Shown here one piece after another: positions 8,648 to 17,693 of a stretch of 48,264 bases of DNA. The position numbers were made by a program, and so were the translations under genes. Location: positions 1-48,264 of the forward strand of contig NZ_JAEEGB010000019.1 in assembly GCF_016316925.1 (NCBI RefSeq), written 5' to 3'. Every line of letters begins with the position of its first letter. The stretch's first letter is position 1. The notes beneath the pieces are model-generated. The model was not told where the DNA came from. It was given only the letters and a program-made list of their open reading frames with translations, and did not search any database. This DNA comes from Clostridium aciditolerans. Lineage in GTDB: Bacteria > Bacillota > Clostridia > Clostridiales > Clostridiaceae.

Positions 8648-8731
8648 AAGTTAATAGTCTATAAAAACATCAGCAAATGCTTAATTAAAAACAATTGTAA
8701 TGAAATATTAAGAGATTTATATAACTCAGAA

Positions 8732-8788
8732 AAAAGCTGCCATTAAGTTTTATTTTTCAGCACTTAACGGCAGCCTTTTGCTTTTTCT
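8732..8788. terminator. Bidirectional terminator between the ABC operon and the alpha-galactosidase
   Basis: GCTGCCATTAAG (8736-8747) pairs with CTTAACGGCAGC (8763-8774), with one mismatch. An A-run precedes and CTTTTGCTTTTTC follows, so it can serve both convergent genes. Confidence 0.8.
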
Positions 8789-8852
8789 TTCTAATCTATG
8801 TTTAATTTAATCTTTTGATTTTCTTTAAGTATATACCATAAAATAAGATTTA

Positions 8853-10919
8853 CTATAATACACTGAAGTGAATTATGGCGCTGTCATAATCCCCTACTAA
8901 ACGTAAATCTATCCCATATTTCATAAGATAATTTCCAGTCATTTTTAGCTGTTGGCCATTGTAGTTAAAAGAGTAAACTTTATCTTTCTGAAGTCCTCTA
9001 AGCCTTACCCTAATACCTCTATGACCTAGTTTACTTTGGGGTAGAAAAACAAATAACACCGCTTCTTCCTGCTTAACATATTGGAAACAATGGTAATTAT
9101 TTTCCGAGTTGCTTGAAATTCTATAAAAATCACCTTCTTGAATTATAGGACGTATTTTTTTATATTCTTCTATTAGTTCCTTTGATAGTTTTATATCCTC
9201 TTTACTAAACTTTAGTATGTTACAGCCTATTCCTAAGCTTCCCATCATAGCACTATGATATCTAAATTTTATAGGTATGTTTCTTCTAGATAAAAAATTA
9301 GGACAATCTGTTACCCAAGCCCTCATAGCCTTTATTGGATAAATATAGGAATAACTGTCTTGTATCTTTAATCGATCATAGGCATCTGTATTGTCACTTG
9401 TCCAGAAATCATCAAAGATACCTAATATACCATAGTCTATTCTTCCTCCACCAGAGGCACAGGCTTCAAATAGCACCTTAGGATGTTTCTTCTTCAACTC
9501 TTTAACAATATCATATATAACCTCTATATGCTTATACCAAATAGCCTTATCTGTTCCACTTTGTGCTATAGGTCTATTAGCATCCCATTTAATATAATCT
9601 ATATCATAAGTAGACAATAAGCTATCCAACATATTATATATGAATTCTTTAACCTCAGGCTTTGTAACATTTAACACATATTGTCCTCTTGAAGTATCAG
9701 TTTCTCTGGTATCAAAATGATATATCCAATCAACGTGATCTTTATAAAGTTGTGATAAAGGATTAACCATTTCTGGTTCCACCCAAATTCCAAACATCAT
9801 TCCCATGGCTTTCACTTCGTCTATTAGAGGCTTTAAGCCCTTAGGAAATTTATCCTTATCTACATACCAATCTCCTAGTCCCTTATCAATACTATTTCTT
9901 TCTCCAAACCATCCATCATCCACAACAAATAATTCTGCACCAATTTTCTTTGCTATTTTAGCTAACCTTATTTGCTCTTCACAATTAACTTTAAACTCCG
10001 TAGCTTCCCAAGAATTATAAAGTACAGGTCTTAGTCCAGGCCTTAGTAGGTTTTTCTTGGCAAAGTTATGAAGATTGTGGCTCATTGCCTCAAAACCCTT
10101 GTTTGTATATCCACTTATAATTGATGGCGCTGTAAACTCTTTTTTAGGTTTAAGTTTCAGCATAAAATCATGTGAGTTTATGCCCATTTGTACTAAAGTT
10201 TCTCCATATTGAGTTTGCTCTACTACTCCACTGAAGTTTCCACTTAATCTTAAAGCTCCAAAAAATACTTCCCCATTAGTTTCTGTAGCATCCTTATCTA
10301 GAATAAAATAAGGATTATGATTATGAGTAGAAATTCCTCTTCTATTTTCTACAAGCATTTTCCCATAACTAACTCTTTGAGTAAATCTTTGCTGTTCTGC
10401 TCCCCAATGACCATGAACATTTGAAAAATTTAAATTCTCATAGGGTATATGGAACTGAGCACTATGAATTTTTTCTACTTCTATTATATCCTCACTACTA
10501 TTCTTTAGTGAAACCCATCTTTCGATTAAATCCTCTTCTTCGTAAAGCTTATAGTGAAGATTTATCTGGAAACTATAATGGGTATCTGCTAAATTAATAA
10601 TTAGTTCTTCTTCCTTTATCTCATATCCTATATACTTATAAATCAACTCCCTTGTACCGTCACTAAAATTAACTTTTAAGCAATGTTCCTTATATCTTAA
10701 ACCACCATATACCGGGAACTCCTCTGGAGTTATTTCATATACGGAGTCGTTAGTTGATACTTCACATAACACTGGTAGACTAAATTCATCTAAATCATTG
10801 ATTTTTTCTCCCCAGTATATGTGCCTTATTAAACCTAAACCATCCACCCCAAAGACGTAGGAGGTGTTATTGGTATGAAGTCCAAATATTCTATTTTTCT
10901 TACTTAAACAAATAGCCAT
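8853..10919 (-). CDS. Alpha-galactosidase, glycoside hydrolase family 36
   Basis: Cytoplasmic enzyme of 688 aa, close to the usual 700-730 for GH36, which removes alpha-1,6-galactose from melibiose, raffinose and similar sugars. The TIM-barrel motifs are clear: VVDDGWFG, GIWVEPEMVNP, DYIKWDANRP with the nucleophile Asp446, and FWTSDNTDAYDRLKIQ, which holds the acid/base Asp (509 or 512). FEACASGGGRID supplies the sugar-binding loop. There is no signal peptide, so substrates must be imported. The start is set at ATG 10919, 11 bases after GGAGG; the in-frame ATG at 10937 overlaps that site. It lies downstream of lacZ in the same direction, separated by a hairpin. Confidence 0.93.
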   Translation of the reverse strand: MAICLSKKNRIFGLHTNNTSYVFGVDGLGLIRHIYWGEKINDLDEFSLPVLCEVSTNDSVYEITPEEFPVYGGLRYKEHCLKVNFSDGTRELIYKYIGYEIKEEELIINLADTHYSFQINLHYKLYEEEDLIERWVSLKNSSEDIIEVEKIHSAQFHIPYENLNFSNVHGHWGAEQQRFTQRVSYGKMLVENRRGISTHNHNPYFILDKDATETNGEVFFGALRLSGNFSGVVEQTQYGETLVQMGINSHDFMLKLKPKKEFTAPSIISGYTNKGFEAMSHNLHNFAKKNLLRPGLRPVLYNSWEATEFKVNCEEQIRLAKIAKKIGAELFVVDDGWFGERNSIDKGLGDWYVDKDKFPKGLKPLIDEVKAMGMMFGIWVEPEMVNPLSQLYKDHVDWIYHFDTRETDTSRGQYVLNVTKPEVKEFIYNMLDSLLSTYDIDYIKWDANRPIAQSGTDKAIWYKHIEVIYDIVKELKKKHPKVLFEACASGGGRIDYGILGIFDDFWTSDNTDAYDRLKIQDSYSYIYPIKAMRAWVTDCPNFLSRRNIPIKFRYHSAMMGSLGIGCNILKFSKEDIKLSKELIEEYKKIRPIIQEGDFYRISSNSENNYHCFQYVKQEEAVLFVFLPQSKLGHRGIRVRLRGLQKDKVYSFNYNGQQLKMTGNYLMKYGIDLRLVGDYDSAIIHFSVL

Positions 10920-10968
10920 GAAAATTTTAGCCTCCATCTTTCTATATTGTATAGATTTCTTAACTATA

Positions 10969-11034
10969 AAGCTGACTTATTCCTTCACTAAAGTCCTTGC
11001 ATATCAATGTATTTAGCCAAGAATAAGTCAACTT
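10969..11034 (-). repeat. Intercistronic hairpin between lacZ and the alpha-galactosidase gene
   Basis: AAGCTGACTTATTC (10969-10982) and GAATAAGTCAACTT (11021-11034) pair 13 of 14 bases around a 38-base loop. There is no T-run on the minus strand, so it may be a processing or stability element and not a terminator. Confidence 0.55.
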
Positions 11035-11087
11035 TTAAGAACATTTATCTATATTATTTACGAGTTTTTTTATTCTTCTGCCTTTGA

Positions 11088-14000
11088 TTATTTGCAGGCT
11101 CTCATAATAAATTCAAAGTGAATATCCTTAGATGAATCTATAAGATATTCGTTATGAACTGGTGCTCCCCAACTGTCATCTCCACCAACTCCCATTTGTT
11201 TCGCTGCAATAGTTACTACGGTGTAGTTCACCTTTGGAAGTTCATAGTGATGTAATGCATTTTGAAGTTCAAAGGCTGTGTATGGTGATACTCCCAATTC
11301 AAAAGGTTCCTTTTCATAAACAAATTCTATATCAAAGCCTTTTTTATCTTTTATTTGAACCCATCTTACGCCAGTATGATTTCCACTTTCCTGTGGCACA
11401 GCATACTTAGAAACATTCTCAATCACAGATTTTTCAAAGATACCTAAGGCAGCTCCATGAAGTCTATCTATATAGTTTTCCTCTGGCCCTCTTCCATACC
11501 ACTTAAAGGTATCATAGTCTGCAGATAGTCTAAAACTCATTCCAAACATAGGAAGTTCCGGCAAACCTTTCACACCTTTATAGTGGCAGCTTACTTTAAT
11601 TTCACCATTAGCATAGGTAGTGTAGGAAACTTTCACCTCTGTTTCTGGAGTTGTTGGTAATGCATAAGTATACTCTACAACAATTTTGTAGTCCTCTTCC
11701 GTTAACTTAAAATCACAATATCGCTGAAACATACTTGCTTGCAGCCATTGTCCACACCTGAACCCATGGTTATTCCCCTTATCATTATCTGTCATGGCTC
11801 TCCAATAAATAGGCATTGGTGTACGAGTAATCATTTCTTTTCCTGCATATCTAAGGGATACGATGCCACCCTCTTGCTTTGAGAATAACACACTAAAGTC
11901 TTTATTTTTAACCCCAATATTTATATCTCCATGTATAACAGTAAGTTTATCTAGCTTTTCCGGAGCTTTTATTCCTTCTACGGAATAAACATATTGATCA
12001 AATGCTACTACATGTCCCGCTTTTGCCCAAAGAGCATCTTCTTTAAGCTTAAAACGAGTATTTACTGCATATTCTCCTGGAATGTTAGCTTCAGGTAATC
12101 CTAACTCAATATACTTTTCATCTCCAGCTTTTACTAACACCTGCATAAAATTTTTATAAATTTCTTCTCCATTAAAGTCTAGAGAATACTCTAAAACATA
12201 GGCTGAGGTATCTATAAACAAGTTTTTATTTAAAACTTTAACACCCTTTTTATCTGTGATAAGTTTTAAATTTTGATAAAGTTTCTTTACTTCCTGTGCC
12301 TTTGGAGATGGTGTTCTATCTGCATATACTATACCATTACCACAGAAATTATAATCTGTTGGTCTGTCATCAAAATCTCCTCCATAAGCCAAAAACTCTT
12401 GTCCAAACCTATCCTCTTTAACTATAAACTGATCTATATAATCCCAAATGAATCCTCCTTGATAAAGTTCATATTTATCCTCTAACTCCACATACTTGTG
12501 CATTGCCCCACAGGAGTTTCCCATAGCGTGCATGTATTCACAACTTATATAAGGTTTTTCTGGTGAATTGCTTAAGTACTCTTCAATATCTAAAACCTTA
12601 GCATACATTCTGCTTTCCATATCGCTAGTTTCATTAAAACGCCTATCTTGAAATACACCTTCGTAATGTACTAATCTTGAAGGATCTTTTTCCCTGAAAT
12701 ACTGAGAAATTTTATATATATTTTCTCCACCAAAAGATTCATTTCCACAAGACCATATTAAAATAGATGGATGATTTTTATCCCTTTCTACCATAGAAAC
12801 TGCCCTATCTAGCACAATATCTAGCCATTCTTTTTTGCTGTCTGGAATGACCCAATCCGGCTGCACCTTGCCCATTTTTTGCCATGACCCATGAGTTTCT
12901 AAATTAACCTCATCTATCAGATATATACCATACTCGTCGCAAAGCTCATACCAGTAACTTTGATTAGGATAATGAGAAGTTCTAACAGCATTTATGTTGT
13001 TTTGTTTTAAAAATTTTATATCCCAAAGCATATCTTCTTTAGTTATAGCTCTACCTCTACGGCAGTTAAACTCATGGCGATTTATTCCTTTAAAAACTAT
13101 ACGCTTGCCATTTATACACATAATCTTATCAAGCATTTCAAACTTTCTAAAACCTATCTTTTGAGGAATAATTTCTACTATCTCACCTTTTTTATCTCTA
13201 ATAACAATATGCAAAGTGCAAAGATAAGGACTTTCAGCACTCCAAAGCTCTACTTCCTTTACAGGTAATTCTAAAGACATATTTTCTGAAACAGCATTTC
13301 CTCTAGATTTTCCGACTAAGTTGCCCTTCTTATCCTTTAATTCTAAGTCTATGACAGTATTGAAGTCTCCTTTTACTTTTAAGTCTAGCTTTAACACTGC
13401 ATTTTTGTAGTGTTTATCTAAATCTGTTTTTACAAAAATGTCCTGTATATGTGTTTTAGGAATAGAATATAAATACACATCCCTAAATATACCTGAAAAC
13501 CTCCAAAAATCTTGATCTTCTAGCCAGCTGCCTGTAGATCTTTTATATACCTCTACAGCAAGTTTGTTTTCTCCGTCTTTAATATATGGCGTTAAATCAA
13601 ACTCTGCGGTCGTAAAACTATCTTCACTATAGCCTATAAAATTTCCATTAAACCAAAGATAAAAAGCATTTTCTACCCCTTGGAAAGAAATATATATAGG
13701 CTTTTCTTTCATATTTTCCTTCAAAGTAAAATACCTTACATAGCTTCCTACAGGATTATATTCTTCTGATATCTCTGGAGGTCTTAGACAGCTGTGTCCA
13801 TCCCAAGGATACATAGTATTTATATATTGTGGTTTATCATAACCCTGAAGCTGCATATGTCCAGGAACAGTTATGTCCTTCCATGAGTAACAATCAAATT
13901 CTTGTTTGTAAAATTCTTTAATTCTAGAGCTTGGATTTAATGCAAAGCTAAACTTCCAATTACCATTTAAACTTTGTCTTAATTTCATTTCTCCAGTTGC

Positions 14001-14111
14001 TAATTCATCTTCTGTTAAATAGTATTTATGATCTGAATGGGCTTTAATTCTACCAACAGCAAAAACTGATGGATCAGAAAGCCAATCTATACTTGGAATC
14101 TTAAAAGTCAT
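11088..14111 (-). CDS. lacZ: Beta-galactosidase, glycoside hydrolase family 2 (LacZ type)
   Basis: Cytoplasmic enzyme of 1007 aa, the normal LacZ length, which splits lactose and other beta-galactosides. The jelly-roll domain (with HMQLQGYDKPQYINTMYPWDG), the immunoglobulin-like domains and the TIM barrel follow in order. The acid/base Glu458 is in IWSCGNESFGG and the nucleophile Glu525 in YISCEYMHAMGNS. FKGINRHEFN and AVRTSHYPN are standard GH2 stretches. The C-terminal Bgal_small_N domain (about 740-1000) is present, with FKWYGRGPEENYIDR. AAGGAGA lies 7 bases before the ATG. No secretion signal is seen. It sits between the ABC permeases and the alpha-galactosidase, with hairpins on both sides that may set separate mRNA levels. 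Confidence 0.95.
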   Translation of the reverse strand: MTFKIPSIDWLSDPSVFAVGRIKAHSDHKYYLTEDELATGEMKLRQSLNGNWKFSFALNPSSRIKEFYKQEFDCYSWKDITVPGHMQLQGYDKPQYINTMYPWDGHSCLRPPEISEEYNPVGSYVRYFTLKENMKEKPIYISFQGVENAFYLWFNGNFIGYSEDSFTTAEFDLTPYIKDGENKLAVEVYKRSTGSWLEDQDFWRFSGIFRDVYLYSIPKTHIQDIFVKTDLDKHYKNAVLKLDLKVKGDFNTVIDLELKDKKGNLVGKSRGNAVSENMSLELPVKEVELWSAESPYLCTLHIVIRDKKGEIVEIIPQKIGFRKFEMLDKIMCINGKRIVFKGINRHEFNCRRGRAITKEDMLWDIKFLKQNNINAVRTSHYPNQSYWYELCDEYGIYLIDEVNLETHGSWQKMGKVQPDWVIPDSKKEWLDIVLDRAVSMVERDKNHPSILIWSCGNESFGGENIYKISQYFREKDPSRLVHYEGVFQDRRFNETSDMESRMYAKVLDIEEYLSNSPEKPYISCEYMHAMGNSCGAMHKYVELEDKYELYQGGFIWDYIDQFIVKEDRFGQEFLAYGGDFDDRPTDYNFCGNGIVYADRTPSPKAQEVKKLYQNLKLITDKKGVKVLNKNLFIDTSAYVLEYSLDFNGEEIYKNFMQVLVKAGDEKYIELGLPEANIPGEYAVNTRFKLKEDALWAKAGHVVAFDQYVYSVEGIKAPEKLDKLTVIHGDINIGVKNKDFSVLFSKQEGGIVSLRYAGKEMITRTPMPIYWRAMTDNDKGNNHGFRCGQWLQASMFQRYCDFKLTEEDYKIVVEYTYALPTTPETEVKVSYTTYANGEIKVSCHYKGVKGLPELPMFGMSFRLSADYDTFKWYGRGPEENYIDRLHGAALGIFEKSVIENVSKYAVPQESGNHTGVRWVQIKDKKGFDIEFVYEKEPFELGVSPYTAFELQNALHHYELPKVNYTVVTIAAKQMGVGGDDSWGAPVHNEYLIDSSKDIHFEFIMRACK

Positions 14112-14146
14112 AAATTTATCTCCTTATTATATATAGTTATTTAAGA

Positions 14147-14190
14147 AAAACATTTATCTTTGTAAATATATATACAAAAATAAATGTTTT
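14147..14190 (-). terminator. Hairpin between the sugar permease and lacZ
   Basis: AAAACATTTATCTTTGTA (14147-14164) pairs 17 of 18 with TACAAAAATAAATGTTTT (14173-14190). On the minus strand TTTTTCTTAAAT follows, so partial termination between transporter and lacZ is likely. Confidence 0.65.
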
Positions 14191-14225
14191 GATTTCTTTC
14201 TTTGAAAAATTATTATGCCTTTAAA

Positions 14226-15044
14226 CTATCCTTTAACAGATCCAAGCATTCCTGCCACAAAATGTTTTTGCATGAAGAAGAATACTAGCGCTGTAGGGAT
14301 AGTTGCTATTACAATTCCAGCCATAATCATTCCGTAATCTGGAGTGTATGAGGACCCCATAGTGGAAATAATTAAAGGTACTGTTCTTTTTTCTGGTGTT
14401 TGCAAAGCAATAAGTGGCCACATATAATTGTTCCAACTACTCATAAAAGTAATAATAGCTGCCGCTGCATAAGTAGATTTCATTGTAGGAAAATAAATTT
14501 TTGTAAATATTTGAACTTCACTTAATCCATCTATACGTCCCGCTTCTAAAATATCTTTAGGAAAAGCCTTTGTATTCTGTCTAAAAAAGAATATTAAAAA
14601 AGCTGTAGATATACTAGGAATTACTACTGCTGCTGCAGTATTTAATCCGAAAATCTTAAAACTACTAAACATTTTAAATAAAGGTACCATTAGAGCCGCA
14701 AAAGGCACCATCATGGATAGTAATAGTATATTAAAAATTCTATCTCTTACCTTATTTTTATAAATCTCAAAGCCATATCCTGCTAAAGAAGATATAATTA
14801 ACGCTAGTATTGTAGTTATAACCGCTATCTTAGCAGAATTCCATAATGATATAGAAAAGTTTAAATCTGAAGCAAAAAGATTTCTAAAGTTTTCTACAAT
14901 ATGACTACCTGGTATTAGAGATCCTTTAGTAATATCTACTGACTTGTTTGTCATACTTATAACCATCCATAAAAAAGGAAAAATTGATATAATAGATGCT
15001 GTTACTAAAAATATATATTTAGCTAAATTTATTATTTTTCTCAT
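14226..15044 (-). CDS. Sugar ABC transporter permease, MalG/LacG type
   Basis: Inner-membrane permease of 272 aa with six hydrophobic segments. The EAA loop EAGRIDGLSEVQIFTKIYFPTMKS, which docks the ATPase, is clear. Its start overlaps the upstream permease stop by four bases (ATGA type), so the two are translated together. It pairs with the LacF-type permease and the lipoprotein at 16012 to form a CUT1-family oligosaccharide importer. No ATPase is present in this cluster; the MsmK-type ATPase at 21117 is the likely partner. Confidence 0.92.
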   Translation of the reverse strand: MRKIINLAKYIFLVTASIISIFPFLWMVISMTNKSVDITKGSLIPGSHIVENFRNLFASDLNFSISLWNSAKIAVITTILALIISSLAGYGFEIYKNKVRDRIFNILLLSMMVPFAALMVPLFKMFSSFKIFGLNTAAAVVIPSISTAFLIFFFRQNTKAFPKDILEAGRIDGLSEVQIFTKIYFPTMKSTYAAAAIITFMSSWNNYMWPLIALQTPEKRTVPLIISTMGSSYTPDYGMIMAGIVIATIPTALVFFFMQKHFVAGMLGSVKG

Positions 15045-15931
15045 TTATCATCACCTGCCACTTTAAATTGTACTAATGATAATATAACAATCATAAATAC
15101 AATAGTATAAGAAACCGCTGCTGCGTAACCAAAATTCGGGCTATATTTAAAACTTAAGTTATATATATACTGTGATATTGTAACTGTAGCATTTCCTGGT
15201 CCACCTTCAGTTATATTCATTACTTCATCGAATAATTGTAAAGTGCCTATAGTTGAGGTAATAGTTGTGAATAAAATAATTGGTTTTAATAGAGGTACAG
15301 TAATATAAAAAAATTGTTTAATTGGTGACGCTCCATCTATTTTTGCAGCTTCATACATAGATGGATCAATATTTTGTAAACCTGCTAAGTAGAATATCAT
15401 GTTATAGCCCGTCCAACGCCAAGTTATAGCTATAATTATAGTAACTTTAGCCCATAAAGGATCAGTAATCCATTGTATTGGTGAATTTATTAAATGCATA
15501 GACAATAAAATTTTATTCATTAGACCATCATTTGAAAATAAACTTTTAAATATTACAGAATATGCTACCAAAGATGTTACACAAGGTAAAAATATTGCTG
15601 TTCTAAAAAACCCTTTTCCTTTAAGAGCTTTATCATTTAAAAGTACAGATATAAACAGAGCTAATAAAATCATTATAGGAACCTGCACTACTAAATAAAT
15701 AAGGGTATTTATAACCGCTTTTTGAAATATAGTATCTGTAAACAATCTCTTGTAATTTTCAATTCCTACAAATTTCATATTGTTTCCCATACCTGATCTC
15801 AATGAGGTAATAAAAGCTTGTATCATAGGATAAAAAACAAAAGAAATTATTATAATTATGCTAAGGAGAGTAAATCCCCAACCGACCATATCATATTTTT
15901 TAAATAATGTACCTTTTTTGTTAGTGTCCAA
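15041..15931 (-). CDS. Sugar ABC transporter permease, MalF/LacF type
   Basis: Permease of 296 aa with six hydrophobic segments and the EAA loop YEAAKIDGASPIKQFFYITVPLLKP. The start is TTG at 15931, following AGGAGG by 10 bases, with no better ATG nearby. It comes second in the transport operon, after the lipoprotein gene and a strong hairpin. The pair is CUT1 type; the neighbouring glycosidases suggest galactosides as cargo. Confidence 0.92.
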   Translation of the reverse strand: MDTNKKGTLFKKYDMVGWGFTLLSIIIIISFVFYPMIQAFITSLRSGMGNNMKFVGIENYKRLFTDTIFQKAVINTLIYLVVQVPIMILLALFISVLLNDKALKGKGFFRTAIFLPCVTSLVAYSVIFKSLFSNDGLMNKILLSMHLINSPIQWITDPLWAKVTIIIAITWRWTGYNMIFYLAGLQNIDPSMYEAAKIDGASPIKQFFYITVPLLKPIILFTTITSTIGTLQLFDEVMNITEGGPGNATVTISQYIYNLSFKYSPNFGYAAAVSYTIVFMIVILSLVQFKVAGDDK

Positions 15932-15950
15932 TTGTCAAAACCTCCTGTTA

Positions 15951-15995
15951 TAGATTAATCCTTTGCTAGACATCAATTAGCAAAGGATTAATCTA
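15951..15995 (-). repeat. Perfect 18-bp stem between the binding-protein and permease genes
   Basis: TAGATTAATCCTTTGCTA (15951-15968) and TAGCAAAGGATTAATCTA (15978-15995) pair without mismatch around a 9-base loop. There is no long T-run. Such stems after a binding-protein gene often guard its mRNA and reduce transcript reaching the permeases. Confidence 0.75.
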
Positions 15996-16011
15996 CATTT
16001 ATTATTAGAGA

Positions 16012-17325
16012 TTATTTAACTACAGATGCTTCTGCTTGTTTTTGAGCATCCTTAAGGGCTGAGTCTATATTTGCACCATTCTTAATTATTGATTGAACTG
16101 TTCCTGTTAATATATCCTCTATACTATATGTGTATAATCCGTAGTTTACTGGAGGTATTTGTTGTGTCCATTTAGATAAATCTTGTAGTGTTTTTTGTCC
16201 ATTGTAAAATTCTACAGGTTTTTGATAGTTGTCTAGGGTAGCAGAAGCTTTTAATGAACTTACAAGATTAATTTTTTCAGCTAAAGTATTCATAAGGTCT
16301 TTATTACTACCGAAAGTTGTAGCAAGAAAATCTGCTGCTAACTCAGGATCTCCAACCTTATCTAAAACGTACCAACTTGATCCTCCAAGGTTAGAAGCAT
16401 TTACAGAGTTTTGAACTGCCCCTAGTCTTGGTATTGGAGCAACTGCCCATTTTTTACTTTGGTCTTCGGATTTAACTATTGAACTTGAAATCCAGCAGCC
16501 TGTTGGAACAGAAGCAACATCACCCTTTTGGAAAGCACCTACAAATTGATCCCAATTAGAAACTTGTTTTACTATGCCTGCATCTATCATTTGTTTGTAT
16601 ATTTTAATAGATTCTTTTAATGCTTGATTATCTGCTAAATTCACAGTTTTCCCATCATCTTTTACGTACCATTGACCAGCAGATTGCATCATTACTCTTA
16701 GTTGTCCTACATCATTAGGATCTAAAGTTAACATATCTTTTCCTGTCTTTGCTTTTACTGCTTTCCCAATTTCTATATACTTTTCCCAAGTTATATTTTG
16801 CATGTCTTCTTTTTTATATCCAGCTTGTTCTATTAAGTCTGTTCTATAAAACAATGCTGTTGAACCACAATCAAAAGGTAAACCATAGAGTTTTCCACCT
16901 AAGCTATTAGCTTTAACCTTGTAATCCATAAAGTCTGAAGCCTTAACTTTGCTAGATAAATCTTTAAAAGCACCTGGATAAGAATTTAAGAAGTTTTGAA
17001 TTCTATAATCTTCTACAAGAACTATATTAGGTAATCCTGATAAAGTATTAGAACTTAAGTTAGTATTTAATTTTTGAACTATATCCTTTTGAGCCATTTC
17101 TACTATTTGAACATCTACACCTTTGTGTTCTTTTTCATAAATTGCCTTTGCTTCTTTAGCGGCAACTATGTTGAAACTTCCATCCCATGCCCATATTACG
17201 ATTTTTTTATTTCCGCTATCTTTATTGGTTGAAGAAGTTCCTTGTGAATTACTTTGTCCGCATCCCGCTAACCCTAAGGTTACAACAGCAGCTACAGCCA
17301 TAGCCATTAACTTTTTGAATTTCAT
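16012..17325 (-). CDS. Sugar ABC transporter substrate-binding lipoprotein (family 1)
   Basis: Surface lipoprotein of 437 aa. Its signal sequence ends at the lipobox LAGC (Cys near residue 22), followed by a Ser/Thr/Asn linker. The body has family 1 solute-binding features: VIWAWDGSFN at the start, LPFDCGSTALFYRTDLIEQAGY near 145, and GCWISSS and GGSSWYVL in the second lobe. It would capture an oligosaccharide for the two permeases downstream. GAGGGGGA precedes the ATG. The promoter region faces the YesN/YesM genes and holds a cre-like site, so induction by that system and repression by CcpA are plausible. Confidence 0.93.
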   Translation of the reverse strand: MKFKKLMAMAVAAVVTLGLAGCGQSNSQGTSSTNKDSGNKKIVIWAWDGSFNIVAAKEAKAIYEKEHKGVDVQIVEMAQKDIVQKLNTNLSSNTLSGLPNIVLVEDYRIQNFLNSYPGAFKDLSSKVKASDFMDYKVKANSLGGKLYGLPFDCGSTALFYRTDLIEQAGYKKEDMQNITWEKYIEIGKAVKAKTGKDMLTLDPNDVGQLRVMMQSAGQWYVKDDGKTVNLADNQALKESIKIYKQMIDAGIVKQVSNWDQFVGAFQKGDVASVPTGCWISSSIVKSEDQSKKWAVAPIPRLGAVQNSVNASNLGGSSWYVLDKVGDPELAADFLATTFGSNKDLMNTLAEKINLVSSLKASATLDNYQKPVEFYNGQKTLQDLSKWTQQIPPVNYGLYTYSIEDILTGTVQSIIKNGANIDSALKDAQKQAEASVVK

Positions 17326-17693
17326 TTCAAAATCCCCCTCTAAATTTAGTTTTCTTTATTAAACGTTTACTCTCATCTTTAATCTTATTTTATCTGAAAA
17401 TTGGAAAACCAAGTAGTAATATGTTTACATAAATTTGTGCTATTTTAAGCATGAAAAATCCTACTTAAAAGAAAATTTGCACTTTTTTAATATTTTAGAA
17501 TTATTTTTATATACATTTTATGTACATGCTCTTTACAATAATTGAAATAACTGTAATATTACTATATAATACTACTTAAGGCATAATCAAATAAATAATA
17601 GACTAGTATTCTCGCATATTTAGTCTCTTATTTCTTTTCATATGCCTAAATAAAAAACTCTAATTCTACAAAATAACTTTGGGGGATTTAATA
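17326..17693. promoter_or_regulatory. Divergent control region, sugar importer / YesN-YesM
   Basis: There are 368 bases without a gene. The cre-like TATTAAACGTTTACT (17357-17371) contains the palindrome TAAACGTTTA and differs at two positions from the WTGNAANCGNWNNCW consensus as I recall it. AGACTA and TTTAGTCT near 17601-17625 form a weak inverted repeat upstream of yesN. No promoter stands out clearly on either strand. Confidence 0.4.

Noticed and set aside
14233-14436. Minus-strand ORF of 67 aa inside the LacG-type permease gene
   Set aside because: Out-of-frame shadow; the permease frame is intact through this segment, so no frameshift is indicated.
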